From contig KL197711.1 of NCBI GenBank assembly GCA_000697665.1, positions 859,142 through 923,141 on the forward strand: 64,000 bases of DNA. Direction: 5' to 3'. Made by a program: the position numbers and the translations under genes. The notes beneath the pieces are model-generated. The model was not told where the DNA came from, ran no database searches, and was given only the letters and a program-made list of their open reading frames with translations. Source of the stretch: Jaapia argillacea MUCL 33604 (Eukaryota > Basidiomycota > Agaricomycetes > Jaapiales > Jaapiaceae). The first letter of the stretch is position 1. Each line of letters opens with the position of its first letter. Below, piece by piece: positions 47,229 to 59,187 of this stretch.

Positions 47229-50200
47229 ATGCCACCAAAACGGAAGAACGATGATGAACACACCACATCGCGAGACAGGAAGAAATCAAAGATGGATGCA
47301 GCGCGTACGATAGCTGTCCAACCTTCTCCCTTGCCATCCACATCCAAGACACCCGGAAACCTGCCAAACCCGTCAACTATGGCTCCTGCAAGCTCGAATG
47401 CAGTCGCAGGCCCATCTAAGCCCAAAGTCCCTCGAGATAGTGCGTGTCATTTTGCTTGGCTTGGTTACTGGAGTACCGAGAGCCTGATGGATGATGTGAA
47501 GGTATGGCGGGCTTACCAGCCACTATCGACGTTGAAAAGTTTGCAGAGGTGAGTAATTATTGGGACCAATGTTTCCAGAGGTTATAATCAAATTATCGTA
47601 AACCAGGCGCGTGCATTTGAGATAAACGCTATGCAGGAGGCTATGAAAGCAGTCAAGTGCGCTTCCCTATCAGCCTCTTTCTACCTCGACATTTACACCA
47701 TATCAACCCAGCACCGCAAAAACCACACGAGTCTGGCAAGAGCTCCCCCGTCACCTCCGAAGACGTGCAGCAAGCCACAATATTCGTCGAGTCCCAGTTC
47801 GTTTGAGAGACAAAGCTCGCGCTGAGGTCTGTATACTCCTCCTTTGATTCTTGCCCGATCTGTTGGTGCTTATATGCGCGTCCCGTAGATGGATCCTGCA
47901 CGCCGAAAGGCCCTGGGTCGATCGAAACCAAAACTCGGCAAAGCCAAGAGGGTGTCTCGCACTGAAACTCTTTTGAAACGTCAAAGTGAGGCAATTTCAT
48001 TCCGTTCATCTCTACCTAGCCTCCTCTTTTGCATTTTCGGTGTATCTTATCCCTACATATTCCCGGCCATTTTTCGCATTCTCACGGAGACCAACGCTCA
48101 TTTATCGGTTTGGCAGAGGACAAGACATGGCTCGAAACTCACATTTGGCACGCTAAACGAATGCATATGGAGACAAAATGGGGTTATCGACTTGTAGGGC
48201 TGCTTTCCCCTCCTCATTTTATCTCTTTCATCCTGTTAACTCTCTTTATTGTGTTATTCCGCAGGCAATAACACCAACAGAAAAATCTTTCCGCCCCTCC
48301 CATCGCGCTGCGACCCATAGCTCAATTCTCCACGACGCATCGTACCAATCGCTCATCCAGCTTTCCGGCCCTCAAGATTTGTTGAAACGGATGTTAGAGG
48401 GATGCTGTGATCCTCAAGGAGTAGGACCAGGCGCCAAGAGGTAATTCCGTCGCTCTAATTCGACAACACTTATCTCGCATCTCGTTTTACTTCCATATTA
48501 TCTTCGTTTTCTAATGTTGGGATGAATCCAACAGCCCGAGACTGATTCGTTTTCATTTGTAGGTATTTGACAGGCGCTCGAGTGCTGGAAACCCATTTTT
48601 ATGAGTACGAGAAGTACCCGTTCGACCTCATAGCTCCGATCACTGTCATGTGGAAACCACTTCCTTCGCTTCCTCCATCTGCACCTCTGGCACCTCCACC
48701 TCCTGATAAAGGAAAAGGAAAGGCGGCAGAGAAAGGCAAGGGCAAACAAAGGGCACAAGAAGCACCCAATTTGCAGGGAAAGGAGCAGGACGGGAACCCA
48801 CATCGAACGATATGGATACGCTCTCACCCTGCCGTTTTCGATCAACTATTCGCCACTCTGCAGACTGCTGCTTCTGCTACTCTGGACGCGCACAAGAAGA
48901 AAGTGGCGGCAGCCGCGTCAGCATCTGAACAAGCGCCCGTTGAGCGAGGTGAAGAGCCGGAAGTCTCGATCGAACTTGCTGATCTCCGCGAACATGTCAA
49001 TGTTTTTGAGATTATGGGGCCGAGGTCTAGCCAGGTTATCAAGGGTGTGCTCAAGGTGGTGAAGGAAGAGAAGAGGGAGGAGGTTAAGAAGGTGGGTGGT
49101 ATTATCTCCCTCTTTGAAGTTCGTTAGTTGATATCGGGATTGCAATGTTTGTTTAGTTTCTGTCCTCGCTTGAGGGTCTGCGGTCTGCTGGGTCCGTCCC
49201 CAGAGGGATGGTCGTTGGGTTTACCGTTCACGATCCGCGACTTAGGTATGTTCAAAATCCTTGGTATTTCTTACCATTTCTCACCACAAACTGCATCGTT
49301 CTCCCCCAGTTTTCCGCCAAAGAACGCCAAAGTGAAAGTGGACGGAAATAACCTTCCTAGCCTTTCCCAGTCCAATATCACCCTCCCTTCCAGTACCTTG
49401 GCCCAGAGTGATATCTGGGAAGAGGATATTAGGAATGGACTCAAGAAGCCAAGGTTCAAGAAGCAGGATATTGATGAGAGGAAATCAAAGGTACATCATA
49501 CAAGATTTTTCCATTCATTTTTCTGAACGAAAGTTTGCGATCTAGAATTTAGTCCCGGGCACTCCTCTAAACCCAACGGACAAAGACAATCGCGTCCCGA
49601 TCCTCCTAATCCAACGTTCCCTCGAACCCTCCTCTCCCATCCTTTCCACCTCGACAGCGAACCCTCACCACGGCCCATCAGACACGCAAGGGCTTCACGG
49701 CTGGACTCTCATCCTCCCTGCAGGCTGGTCAATGCCTTTCTTCACCTCCCTCACCCACACTGGCACCCGCCCAGCCGGTCTGCGAGAAAGATATACTCAA
49801 CATTTCGAAGCAGGTTTACCCTTTTTCCCGAAAGATTATGTTACTACTACAGCTGGTCGGCTGGAGGAGGAGGAAAAAGGGACGGAGGAAAAGGAGAAGT
49901 GGGAGAGGAAGCCAAAGGCGAAAAGAGTTAATTTTGGGAGCGAGGTGGAGGTGTGGAAAGGGGATTGGGAAAGACTGCTTGGGTTGAGGGAGGTTAGAGG
50001 GGAGGGAGATGTTGGTGATAATGAGTTTGTGGCAGCCCAGAGAGAGCAGGAGGACACGACGATGGATGTTGAAGGTCATCCTGAAACCAGTGCCGCAACG
50101 ATCAGGCCGTGGTTCCTTCGAGGCTCAGAAGTGCCTACTTTGCTAGCAAACGTCTCGAAGCTACTTGTCCCCAGCGCAGGTCTATTGGCGGAGATCAACC

Positions 50201-50766
50201 GCCTGAGGGCCAAACGTGATATGAATCCTCTGGGTGTTGAAGTTTCGGCTCAGGATTTGTGGAAAAGTGCGTTGGTTATGGTGAGGGTCATTCCGTGCAG
50301 AAGAGGATCACCAGAGGATCTTGCGATCCTTTACGGAGTCGATGACGAAGAGAGGAGGAAATGGGTCAAGGTCGAGGAGGTGCGAAATGGATCTAGAATG
50401 GCAATGGACGAGGAAGGTGACGATGAGGTCGAGGTAGGTGAATTGGTAAATGGTTTGGTCAACTACTGATCTGGCGTCCCAGCTCTCCAAATCTATCCCT
50501 TCTTCATATGCGATCATTGGTCGAGTTACCTCGGGTAATTTCTCCCTTGCTCGAGGAAAGGGACACGCAATCGGGGCGATCCCCATCGTCAAATTGTTCC
50601 AATTGCAAGAACAGGCACAAAGGTGATCACCCATTCTCTCCCCTGTCGGGACATTCTCTTAATTCATCTCTCCAGGCTTCAAGTGACGCCAGAGTTGTTT
50701 GTGAAGGTCCGCGATCGCAAGGATACAACTTGTCGGGCAGCTTTCCTAGAGGTACTCAACATGTAG
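47229..50766 (+). CDS. POP1: RNase P/RNase MRP protein subunit Pop1
   Basis: ATG at 47229 ([20 protein letters not shown]), a basic nuclear head. The conserved N-terminal Pop1 region follows: [33 protein letters not shown] across introns (47690-47830), [20 protein letters not shown], then [20 protein letters not shown] and the [20 protein letters not shown] stretch, both strongly conserved. [17 protein letters not shown] and the POPLD-type middle follow, with ILLIQRSLE near 49600. The C-terminus reads [20 protein letters not shown] and AIGAIPI, then AAFLEVLNM before TAG at 50764-50766. Pop1 is the largest protein scaffold of RNase P and MRP, needed for tRNA 5' and rRNA maturation. Exact exon borders between 47560 and 48560 are approximate. 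Confidence 0.92.
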
Positions 50767-50982
50767 GAGATGTGCAAGATGCGCAATATAACTTCACGTC
50801 CGGCTAGCCGGTCTGACAGCGAAATACAGTAGTTGATACAATAATATAGGGATAATTGCCATGTGAAACTAATGGGAGGGAGAGCTGGTGAGAGCGAACG
50901 AACGACATTTGTCTAAACGCCAAGAAAACTGAAGAAAACCGTCCCAACCAACATCAACGTCAAACACGGGTGGGAGCCGTCG

Positions 50983-52354
50983 TTATTCGATTTTCCACTT
51001 GTCGAAGGTAGCTTTCACCAGGCGGGACATGTCATCTTTGGCCTTCTTCTTGGCACTCTCGGACACGCCCTCCAGCGCTTCAAGCATCCCTGGAGACGCT
51101 TGCAGTGGATCGAATTCCAGTATCCGACCATCACGAATGGGGACTGATATTAGTGCGCGAGCAGGAGCAGGGGTTTTGAGTTGAGTGTTTGGAAGGGTAT
51201 GAGAGGGTTGAGATGAGCCGGACGGTACGCGAGTGTGTGATGGTGGTTGTGATTGGGAGGATGATGATGGTGCATCTGATTGCGAGTTACTGCGTGAATG
51301 CTGCCCGTGACCGTTGGGTTGTGTAAACGAAAACGATGGGTCTTTCCGGATTATGATGCTGTTTACCCGCTTCAACGTCCTCGTAGGTTCCTCTTTCGCC
51401 TTGCCTTTTCCCGCAACAGCATCTTCTTCTTCGTCCCACCAAGGGTTCGCCAGGGGCGACCCATTCACGCTGAGAAAGTGTTCGTCCTTCCGAGGCCACC
51501 GTGGAACAGGAGGGAATGTAGGGGCTTTGGGAGGTAGGGAGGGGTTGAATGTGGCACTTGACGGTGGACGTGCGGAACGGGATGTCCCGGATTTTACTGG
51601 TGATGTCGGACGGGAGGGTGTTCGGGGGAAAGACGAGCCATTTGGTATTGTGGCTGCGGATGAGGCAAACCGTGTTGACTTCGCCGGGCTTTGGGAAGGC
51701 GCGACGCGGGAGGACTAGAGAGGAAAGCTCAGCGCAAGCACGAAAGGAGTTATTGTTCACATACCGGCCCTGGAGTTCTGTTCAGTATACCTCGAACTCT
51801 TTGGGCTGTCCCTGGACCATTTGAAGGTCCAGCTTTCCTGTTGGGAGTGGCCACCGCAAATCGAGCTGGCAAGGCCAATGTAAGTGATACCGGTAGGGTC
51901 GGGGTATGCAGATCATACCATTCTTGGCAGCTTTCGAGGGCCCAACTTCCATTGTATCCTTCGATTCCGTGTTGCTGTCCACCTCCCACTTCCGCTTCCT
52001 CGCACTCTTTGCGATCTCATCAGTCTCCGCTGCCGTCCTCTCCCTCTGTAGACCCATCATGGCGGCTTGGGTGTCTCCATTGTATTTGTCGGCGAGTTCA
52101 CCAATAGTCATATTACGGACTTGCTTGGGTATTCGGGAAATGATCCCTTCGGCGTGAATGCGGAAGTTCTCGACGGTGTCGTTGAGCCATGCTTGGAGTT
52201 GTCGGGTCCGATGCTCCACTGATATTTCCGCTCAAACGTTTGGTACGTGGAAAGGAGGATTCGAAGAACGAAACGTACATTCTAGATCCAAATTTGCGAT
52301 GAGTTGTTCCTTCTCCTCTGGGGTATATTTTCGAGGAGTGTCATCGTATTCCAT
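50983..52354 (-). CDS. Borealin-type chromosomal passenger complex subunit (Nbl1-like)
   Basis: ATG at 52354: MEYDDTPRKYTPEEKEQLIA, then across an intron LEHRTRQLQAWLNDTVENFR, ISRIPKQVRNMTIGELADKY and AAMMGLQRERTAAETDEIAK with RKRKWEVD. This is the borealin N-terminal helical region that bundles with survivin/Bir1 and INCENP/Sli15. A Ser/Pro/Thr-rich middle follows (51150-51560), with possible mitotic phosphosites. The C-terminal RDGRILEFDPLQASPGMLEA and a Lys-rich helix end FDKWKIE. The complex carries Aurora kinase to centromeres and the spindle midzone. It is longer than yeast Nbl1 and closer in layout to animal borealin. The promoter (52355-52569) is shared with the next gene. Confidence 0.82.
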
Positions 52355-52569
52355 GGCCGATTAACGCGGATGTTGGTCTATCGTGTCAGAACACACGTCC
52401 TGCGAGTGAAATCAGAACGAGAATTTGTGTAGAAACTCGACGAAACCAGATTTCAGGGGAGAGGTTGAAGTCAGCTTGCAAAACGCGTCTAACCAGAGGC
52501 AGACGCGCCACTTCCTTTTCGGGCACCGTCGGCTGCGTTCGTTGTTTCTGTTCACAGCCAAACGTCCCG

Positions 52570-53323
52570 ATGGCCTCCTCGTTGCCTCGTTCTCTGGTCC
52601 TCGCTCGACAGACTTGCACGCCATCAAGTGCTCGTTTCTTGTCGACATCCCATGTTCTAAGGAATGAGGTTGCGGCTTCGCCCAATCTGGGAACGGTGCC
52701 CCCTCCGAAAAAGCCCATTGGTGGATTTCGTGGAGGGTATGTTGCTCGACCACTCATATATCTTGATCTAAACCATTGAACTTCATATCTGTTGAACCTG
52801 TTAGAGTCATTGGCTTCTTGTTCGGCTTCTCGTTAGCCGCTTCCTTTGCGGCATACAACTTGCTGGACGAGTACAGACAGGCCTCTGCGGCATTACAAGC
52901 TAGCGTGTCTGAACTGCAACTTAGTACTGAGAAGGTACGCCCTTCCCTTGTCTCTGCCGACCAGTGACACATAACCCTCTCTATGAAGATCTCCGCACAT
53001 GTTAGGAGAATCGAGGCTGTTGAGAAGGATTTGAAGGCTTTATCGCAAGCTTCCGCAAGCAAGGAAGAGTTGTCTAGACTGCGAGGAGAGATGAAGAAAA
53101 TCTACGACGGTTTGCACGTCGGTGAGTGTGACATAGGACGTTGCCTATCTACAATGGCTCATCACTAAACCAACTCTCGCTGTCAGAATTCTTGGACTTG
53201 AGATCGCATGTCTGGGGCATTCGTGAGTACATCGTAATCCTACTCTGACTTGAACTGACATTGCCTGCAGAGCAAGATATCCACTCCTTGTCCAAGAAGG
53301 AGTCCACCTCTGTTCGCATCTGA
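52570..53323 (+). CDS. Mitochondrial inner-membrane coiled-coil protein, function unknown
   Basis: ATG at 52570 opens a basic presequence (MASSLPRSLVLARQTCTPSS) ending near RFLSTSHVL, a typical mitochondrial cleavage context. KKPIGGFRGG then joins across an intron to one membrane helix, VIGFLFGFSLAASFAAYNLL. The rest is coiled coil: EYRQASAALQASVSELQLST, SAHVRRIEAVEKDLKALSQA and KEELSRLRGEMKKIYDGLHV. Short exons then give EFLDLRSHVWGI and QQDIHSLSKKESTSVRI before TGA at 53321-53323. Five exons with about 50-base introns. I know no functional assignment; topology suggests an inner-membrane protein with a coiled coil in matrix or intermembrane space. Confidence 0.75.
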
Positions 53324-54244
53324 GTTTGAGACATCGACCAAGGTTTTCGCATAAAATAGAATGGAAACTGGTTAAACGGCGACTCATATGTGGGCTCAAA
53401 CATTTAACGTATCTGGGGCGAGTCAGTTCGCCAATACCTTTGGTCTTGGCTACGGCCGTCTCCGCCGACCTGCTTCCCACAAGCGTTCCCGTGAGATAGT
53501 ATTAACGTCTTTGAAGTACACTTCATCCACTCCCCCTTCAGTTTCACAGAAGGGCTGCCTTGAACCTAAACTCTTGAATCTTGGAACGTTTGTCACCGCT
53601 GCAGACGCGTTGGCGGGACTAGTTGTTGGCTCTCACGGTATTTGTCGCGCTTGCGGGAAGGTCGTCTCGAGGTCTCGACGATTCGGACGAAGACTGAACT
53701 GAACCAAGTGTTTCTTTGAGAACAAGGATTCTGTCGACCCACCAAATGACCATGTACACTTATGTACTCACTTGGCACTGACGCTGCAGCTGTCTGTCAC
53801 CCTGTTGCTACTCTAGCTGATTGGCGAACGGACTCTCACTTCTATGACGACAACCGTTCCAGCTGAGGGCTTGTCCCTGGTAACCGGTACTTAATTGTTC
53901 CTCTCCGAGCGGGAGGATAGAAGCTCTCCGTAGAAGACTGCTGTCTTTTTCACCTGGCTGGCCTCGTGGCGAAACAGTACAAAAGCCGTACACCCAAACA
54001 CGATGAGAGCATCCACTCCCGTCCCCCTCCCTTGTCATTTCAGTCTCTTTCACCAGCCGGTCTGGTTCTCATTTCTTTTTCAAGTTCTTCAGTGAGTCTT
54101 TATGAACTTTTGCCATCTGATTTCAGACGATCTGGCGTACTTACTGTCTGCTAGATTCGCAGGTCGCAGGCCGTTCCATCCATTCATTATTGTATTCGTT
54201 TCGTTTGATACAACAAATCTCGTCTCACCGCCCCATTGCCCGCC
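53324..54244. other. Intergenic region upstream of secreted-protein gene
   Basis: About 920 bases. A 104-codon plus-strand frame (53388-53702) begins with ATG but shows no known family or coding-like pattern. Pyrimidine-rich DNA just before 54245 fits a fungal promoter and leader. Confidence 0.5.
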
Positions 54245-56220
54245 ATGTTGTCCTTCCGATCCGTCGTACTTGCCCTTGCTGTTACTGCTCTTTCTTTGCC
54301 CATCAGACGCGAAGTCCCCCAAGGTGAGGATATGGTGCCATCCTATCGCATTTCTTCGTATCCTGATTTCTCCAATTACCCAGAGCACTCGCATAACTCC
54401 ATCTTGGCGGCCGTCCGAACGAGTCTGAACCTGAACAACCCAGCTCAGATCGTTGATCCGGTATTCGCCCTTCTTGGAAATGCAGCGGCCATTGGCGGAG
54501 CTGGGAAAATCACCGTCTGTTCCCCCTCTTCTTTCTCTGAATGATGCCGTGAGTTGAAGTTGGTTACTTTAGGACCCCGATTGCCTTCAGCAGGCCGTAG
54601 CGGACCAAGCATTTACCAATGCCAAGGCTGCAAATGACGCTACCGGTATGGTCAATGCACTCATCTTCCGTGCTCTGGAGCGGAACACCGGGAAAGTTGG
54701 TTTGGCAAGCAACTCTTGCACCACCATCACAGCCACCAACCCACAGATTGCAGCTATTCAGCAACACCAAGTAAGTTGGAATCCGTTCTTCCTGGACATT
54801 TGAGACTTCATGCTGACTATGATACTTAGGACCCCGCCTCCACTAATGCCGCTACCGTGAACAAAGCTATTGTCCTCGAGCTCGCCAAGCAAATTGCTTC
54901 GGTTGGCGGTGATCCTCAGTTGGCCTTGAAGTCGGGCACCTTCGCGCCTGGAAACTTGAATGATAATACTGGCAAGGGCAATACCTGCGATGATGCCAAT
55001 GATACTGTTGGTTGCATCTTCACGCAGAACCTCTTAGTTCCCGATGCTACGGCTGCTGAAATCAGTGCTGCTGTCGGTGGTGTTTCTGCGCCTTCTGTCG
55101 CTGTCCAGTCCTCCTCGGCGACTGCTACAGCTCCTGCTGTCGCTATCGCACTCACCACAGCTGCTGCCAGCGCTACTGCCACCTGCCCCCCTCCTGGTAC
55201 GTTTATGTAGCTCGTTCACCGAAAATGAATCCTCACTCTTGAATTCTACAATCAACCAGTGACAGTAACTGTTACCGCTGGTTCGACCACATCGACCGCT
55301 ACTGCGAATGTTGCCGTGGCCTCTGTTACTTCTTCATCTTCTCTTGGTAGCTTTGGCAAGTGCACTGTTCCTCAGATCGAGTTCGGTGTCGGGTTCGACG
55401 GAAGGAAGGAGACAAGCTTCCAGCCAGTTGACAAGAGTAAGTCCCATCGCCGCTCTTCGTCATTTACATCTACTGATCTGCCGTTTTCTGTGTCCAAAGC
55501 GTCTTACAATCACGGCTCAGCCCAGAACATCCAGATCATCACCCAATTCATCTGTGATCAAGTTCAGACCGGCTGTGGTGGTGACGCTACTGCGGAAGCT
55601 ACCTGCCTGAAGGCGCAGACGGCGGCTTTGGCTGTTACTGCCAAGACTGGCGGTCAAGCTGATGCATTCAATGCTGTTTTCGGTATCACTACCGACTTTG
55701 CTGCTATTGCCCCAGTATCGGACCAAGGTGTGACACAGGCAGTTGTTGCTGCCGGATCTACCCCGGCTGCTGCCGCTGCTACTTCCACTGCCGCTGCTAC
55801 CACCGCTGCTGTTGCTGCGACAACTACTGCTGCAGCTGCTTCGTGAGTTCTTCATGCTTTTTATTTATTTACTTGATGACTGAATTAAGTCCCAGGTCAA
55901 CGACCACAAGTACTGCAACTTCAGGCCAGAACCTCCAGACCTTCACTGGTGCTCGTATGTATCTACCCTTTCAATCTGACAACATCATCTAATGTGGCGG
56001 TCTCTCTTCAGTTGGGGGTGTCTCGGCTCCCCCCGTCACAGCTAGTGGTAGTGGGTTCGCAGTTCAGGGCAACTCCAACTTCGTCAACTTGGCAGCTGCT
56101 TTAGGTCGTTCATGTGACGTCCAGCATAATCAGTGCGCTGATAAGGCCAACTCTGGCGGCGGGTTCTCCGTTGGCCAGTGCGACACGCAAGATACTCAGT
56201 GTCGTGCCTTGATCAATTGA
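54245..56220 (+). CDS. Secreted Ala/Thr-rich protein with Cys-rich C-terminal motif
   Basis: ATG at 54245: MLSFRSVVLALAVTALSLPI is a signal peptide, followed by RREV, a possible Kex2-type site. The first domain (PSYRISSYPDFSNYPEHSHN to TCDDANDTVGCIFTQNLLVP) contains paired cysteines. A low-complexity Ala/Ser/Thr-rich linker, probably O-glycosylated, separates it from a second region (QNIQIITQFICDQVQTGCGG and TCLKAQTAALAVTAKTGGQA). After another Ala/Thr run the tail GGVSAPPVTASGSGF and LGRSCDVQHNQCADKANSGG ends in CDTQDTQCRALIN. Proteins with this tail are widespread in Agaricomycetes and their function is not settled. At least six exons; ends are firm. Confidence 0.8.
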
Positions 56221-56705
56221 GTGGAGGTGATTGGAGCTGGGAAGGATAACTGGACGTCAGGTGGGAACGTAGTTGATGTTTGTTTGTATCCAGCTCTCCT
56301 GAATGTTGGGAATTCGACTTTCGAATTGAACAATTCTTTGGATTTGTGGCTGGAAGGAAGTGGGGATGACCCGTGCACCTGTTTTATAATTTCGAGTTTT
56401 GATTTTGAGTGGGTGACAAGGCCCGTTCTCCCAGCATTGTCGAGTCACAATATCTCAGTCAACATGCATATGGGTAGAAGAGTCTGATCATCAATGAGAG
56501 CCTCACGTCGGGCGCGCTTTACGCGCTTGGTTCGCAAACCTGTTCTGAATCGGCGACCTCTGCCCACATCCTTCAGACTGCACACTCACGGTCTGACTCG
56601 CCCAGACGTACTGGCAATGCGTTGATAGCTTACTGATTCCTTCGTCCAATCCAAGTCGACAGTTGCACCCAACTTTTGTTCCCGTGGCTAGAGTTCAATT
56701 CAACA
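56221..56705. other. Intergenic region between two secreted-protein genes
   Basis: 3' DNA of the Ala/Thr-rich gene and promoter of the nuclease gene. No gene or clear motif recognised. Confidence 0.5.
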
Positions 56706-59099
56706 ATGAAACTCGTCCATACGCTGCTTCTGCTTCTGCCCTTCGCTTGTGCTCAGAAGGTCACCGATATCCAAGGTCCCGCTTTCATATCGCCCCTTGT
56801 AGGAAGAACGGTCAGCGGTGTAACGGGAGTGGTGACAGCGAAGGTACGAGGTGGTGTGATGCAAAGTCTTCTCATATGTAGCCGTTTGCTATAGACGATC
56901 AATGGCTTCTGGATAGCGGGTCAACCTGTTGACGACGTCAGAGTCTCCAATGGCCTGAACGTCTTCACGACCTCAGCGAGCATCCTCAACAAAGTTCACA
57001 TTGGAGATATGGTCTCCCTAGGCGGACGAGTCTCTGAATATCATTCGTACAACAGCCCCAACGACCTTTCTCTCACTGAGCTCACCAACCCCACCGATTT
57101 CACTATTTTATCTTCCCAACATCCTGTACATCCCATTGTTCTTGGCGTCGACCGAATCCCACCAACTCGCCAGCTTTCAGCATTGGACATCTCCAGTGGC
57201 CTCGACGGTTTTCTCTCGGTACCCAACAACCAGACCACTCAGGAGCATCTAAACGCGACCTTGCGACCAGACAAGTTTGGTCTTGATTTTTGGGAAAGTC
57301 TGGAAGGGCAATTGGTTGCCATCCCTAAACCTGTGGCTCTGAACTTCCCGACTCGATTCAGGGAAATCTGGATTCGTGGAGATTGGCCAGTTACGGGTCT
57401 CAACGGTCGCGGTGGCTTGACGATGACATTCGGTGAGCGTCCTAATTCTGGTACATTAGACGAGATTCTTAACCACGAACTCCAGGTCCTGACGGTGTTC
57501 CTGACGCCAATCCAGAGACCATCATCGTAGGCTCACCTTTGGATGGTACCAAGAACCCTCCTGTAGCCGTGGGCGCTCTTCTGTCTGATATAGTTGGGAT
57601 TGTCACATATCAGTGAGTGTTTTGTCCGCATCACCAACTGTTTCCTCAAATATTCTGCAAAAAGATTTGGGTTCTATGCCATACGGCCTCTCACAGCACC
57701 TGTGGTGTTGTCAAGTCCAAGTCACGAGGTGTCTCCGACCTCTCTAGAATCCAGTGACGAACCATGCATACTCACCATTGGCGACTATAACGTAAGTCTC
57801 TTTCATGAGTATGTGTCCTGATATCCACACTCGCATTTCTTTCAGGTTGAGAATCTGGCACCCAATTCGAGACATCTCTCCACCATTGCTGACCATATCG
57901 TCAGTCTACTTGGTGCCCCTGATCTCGTATTCCTCCAAGAGGTTCAAGATAACTCTGGCCCACGAAATGATGGGACTGTCGACGCCAACGTGACCCTCGG
58001 CACACTTGTTGCAACCATCAAAAGGGTCAGTGGAGGAGTCCAATACAATTTCCTCGACGTCGCACCTATCGATAAAGCTGATGGTGGTCAGCCAGGAGGC
58101 AACATTCGCCAGGCTTACTTGTGAGATGCTTCGGCCTGGTTCAGGCCTATATATTAAATCGATTGGCAGATATCGACCAGGCAAGTTGAGTCTCGTTTCA
58201 GGATCCCGTCATGGCGGAGCTTTGGACGCATCTATTCCCATCATCGATGTCGATGACTCAGGAGAAGTTGGACTCTCGTACGCAAACACACCTCCTTCCC
58301 TTGATTGGCAGCGCTCAGCCGCTTTCTGCTAGATTTAATCCGGGTCGTATTGATCCTAAGAACTCTGCGTGGGAGGAGGCACGGAAGCCTCTGGTCTCAG
58401 CATGGCAGACAAACTCTGGCGACCGGTTCTTCACTGTCAACGTTCACTTTTCCTCCAAATCTGGCAGTCTGTCGACTCAAGGCAACGCCCGACCCCCCGT
58501 CAATGGCAAGGTCGAACAACGCACTAGCCAAGCGAATGTTACAGCCGTAAGCTGGCTGCTATATGCTATACCGCACGCCACTCACTCACCTCCCAAAATA
58601 GAGTTTTGTCAAATCTCTCCTGGAATTGGATCCTACTGCCAACATTATCGTCGGAGGCGATTTCAATGAATTCGTGCATACAAGATCTGTGTTCTCAAGC
58701 TTCTCCGGTGTCCTGTTTGATATCAACGAGGCCTCTGGCATCGACCCGGTGGAGCGCTACACATATGCCTATGATCAGAACACGGAAGAAATCGACCACA
58801 TATTCATCACCGACGCTATTAAGAACCGCGGGACTGAAGTTGAACACATCCATGTCAATAACTGGGCGTCCAGCATCAAATCTCGGGCAAGTGATCACGA
58901 TCCCACAGTTGCCAGAGTGACGGTCTGCGGCGAGTTAGTTCATTCTTTCGCCAGACGCGAACTTATCGTATGTCTACTGCAGACACCGGTTTCCGATCGT
59001 CTCAACAATCCTGGTGGATGTCCCTCAGGACCAGTGCCGTTGACTTCCTCGTCCGAATATTCGACCACCCGCTGTTTTGATTACGGCTCCTTCGTCTGA
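56706..59099 (+). CDS. Secreted endonuclease/exonuclease/phosphatase-family nuclease
   Basis: ATG at 56706: MKLVHTLLLLLPFACAQKVT is a signal peptide. An OB-like domain follows (VTDIQGPAFISPLVGRTVSG to VHIGDMVSLGGRVSEYHSY), as in ExeM-type extracellular DNases. The EEP catalytic domain shows its set of motifs: LTIGDYNVENL (Asn, about 57770-57860), PDLVFLQEVQDNSG (Glu, near 57935), IIVGGDFNEFVHT (Asp and Asn, near 58655), IDHIFITDA and ASDHDPTVARV (Asp-His, near 58890). All catalytic residues appear intact. Such enzymes cut DNA or phosphoesters outside the cell, perhaps for phosphate scavenging. A tail with several Cys ends at TGA 59097-59099. About ten exons; joins around 58130-58330 are approximate. 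Confidence 0.87.
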
Positions 59100-59187
59100 G
59101 TCATATACTTAGTTTGTCGATGTACTTTGAAACTAGTATTTCTTCGATCTCTTTCTACAGCCATCCTCTTCCACCTGGCTAATTCGA

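Noticed and set aside
51298-51718. Plus-strand frames opposite the borealin-like gene.
   Set aside because: Shadow of the Ser/Pro-rich minus-strand exons; no domain of their own.
53388-53702. 104-codon plus-strand frame between the mitochondrial and secreted protein genes.
   Set aside because: It has an ATG but no recognisable domain or conserved composition, so I left it as intergenic.
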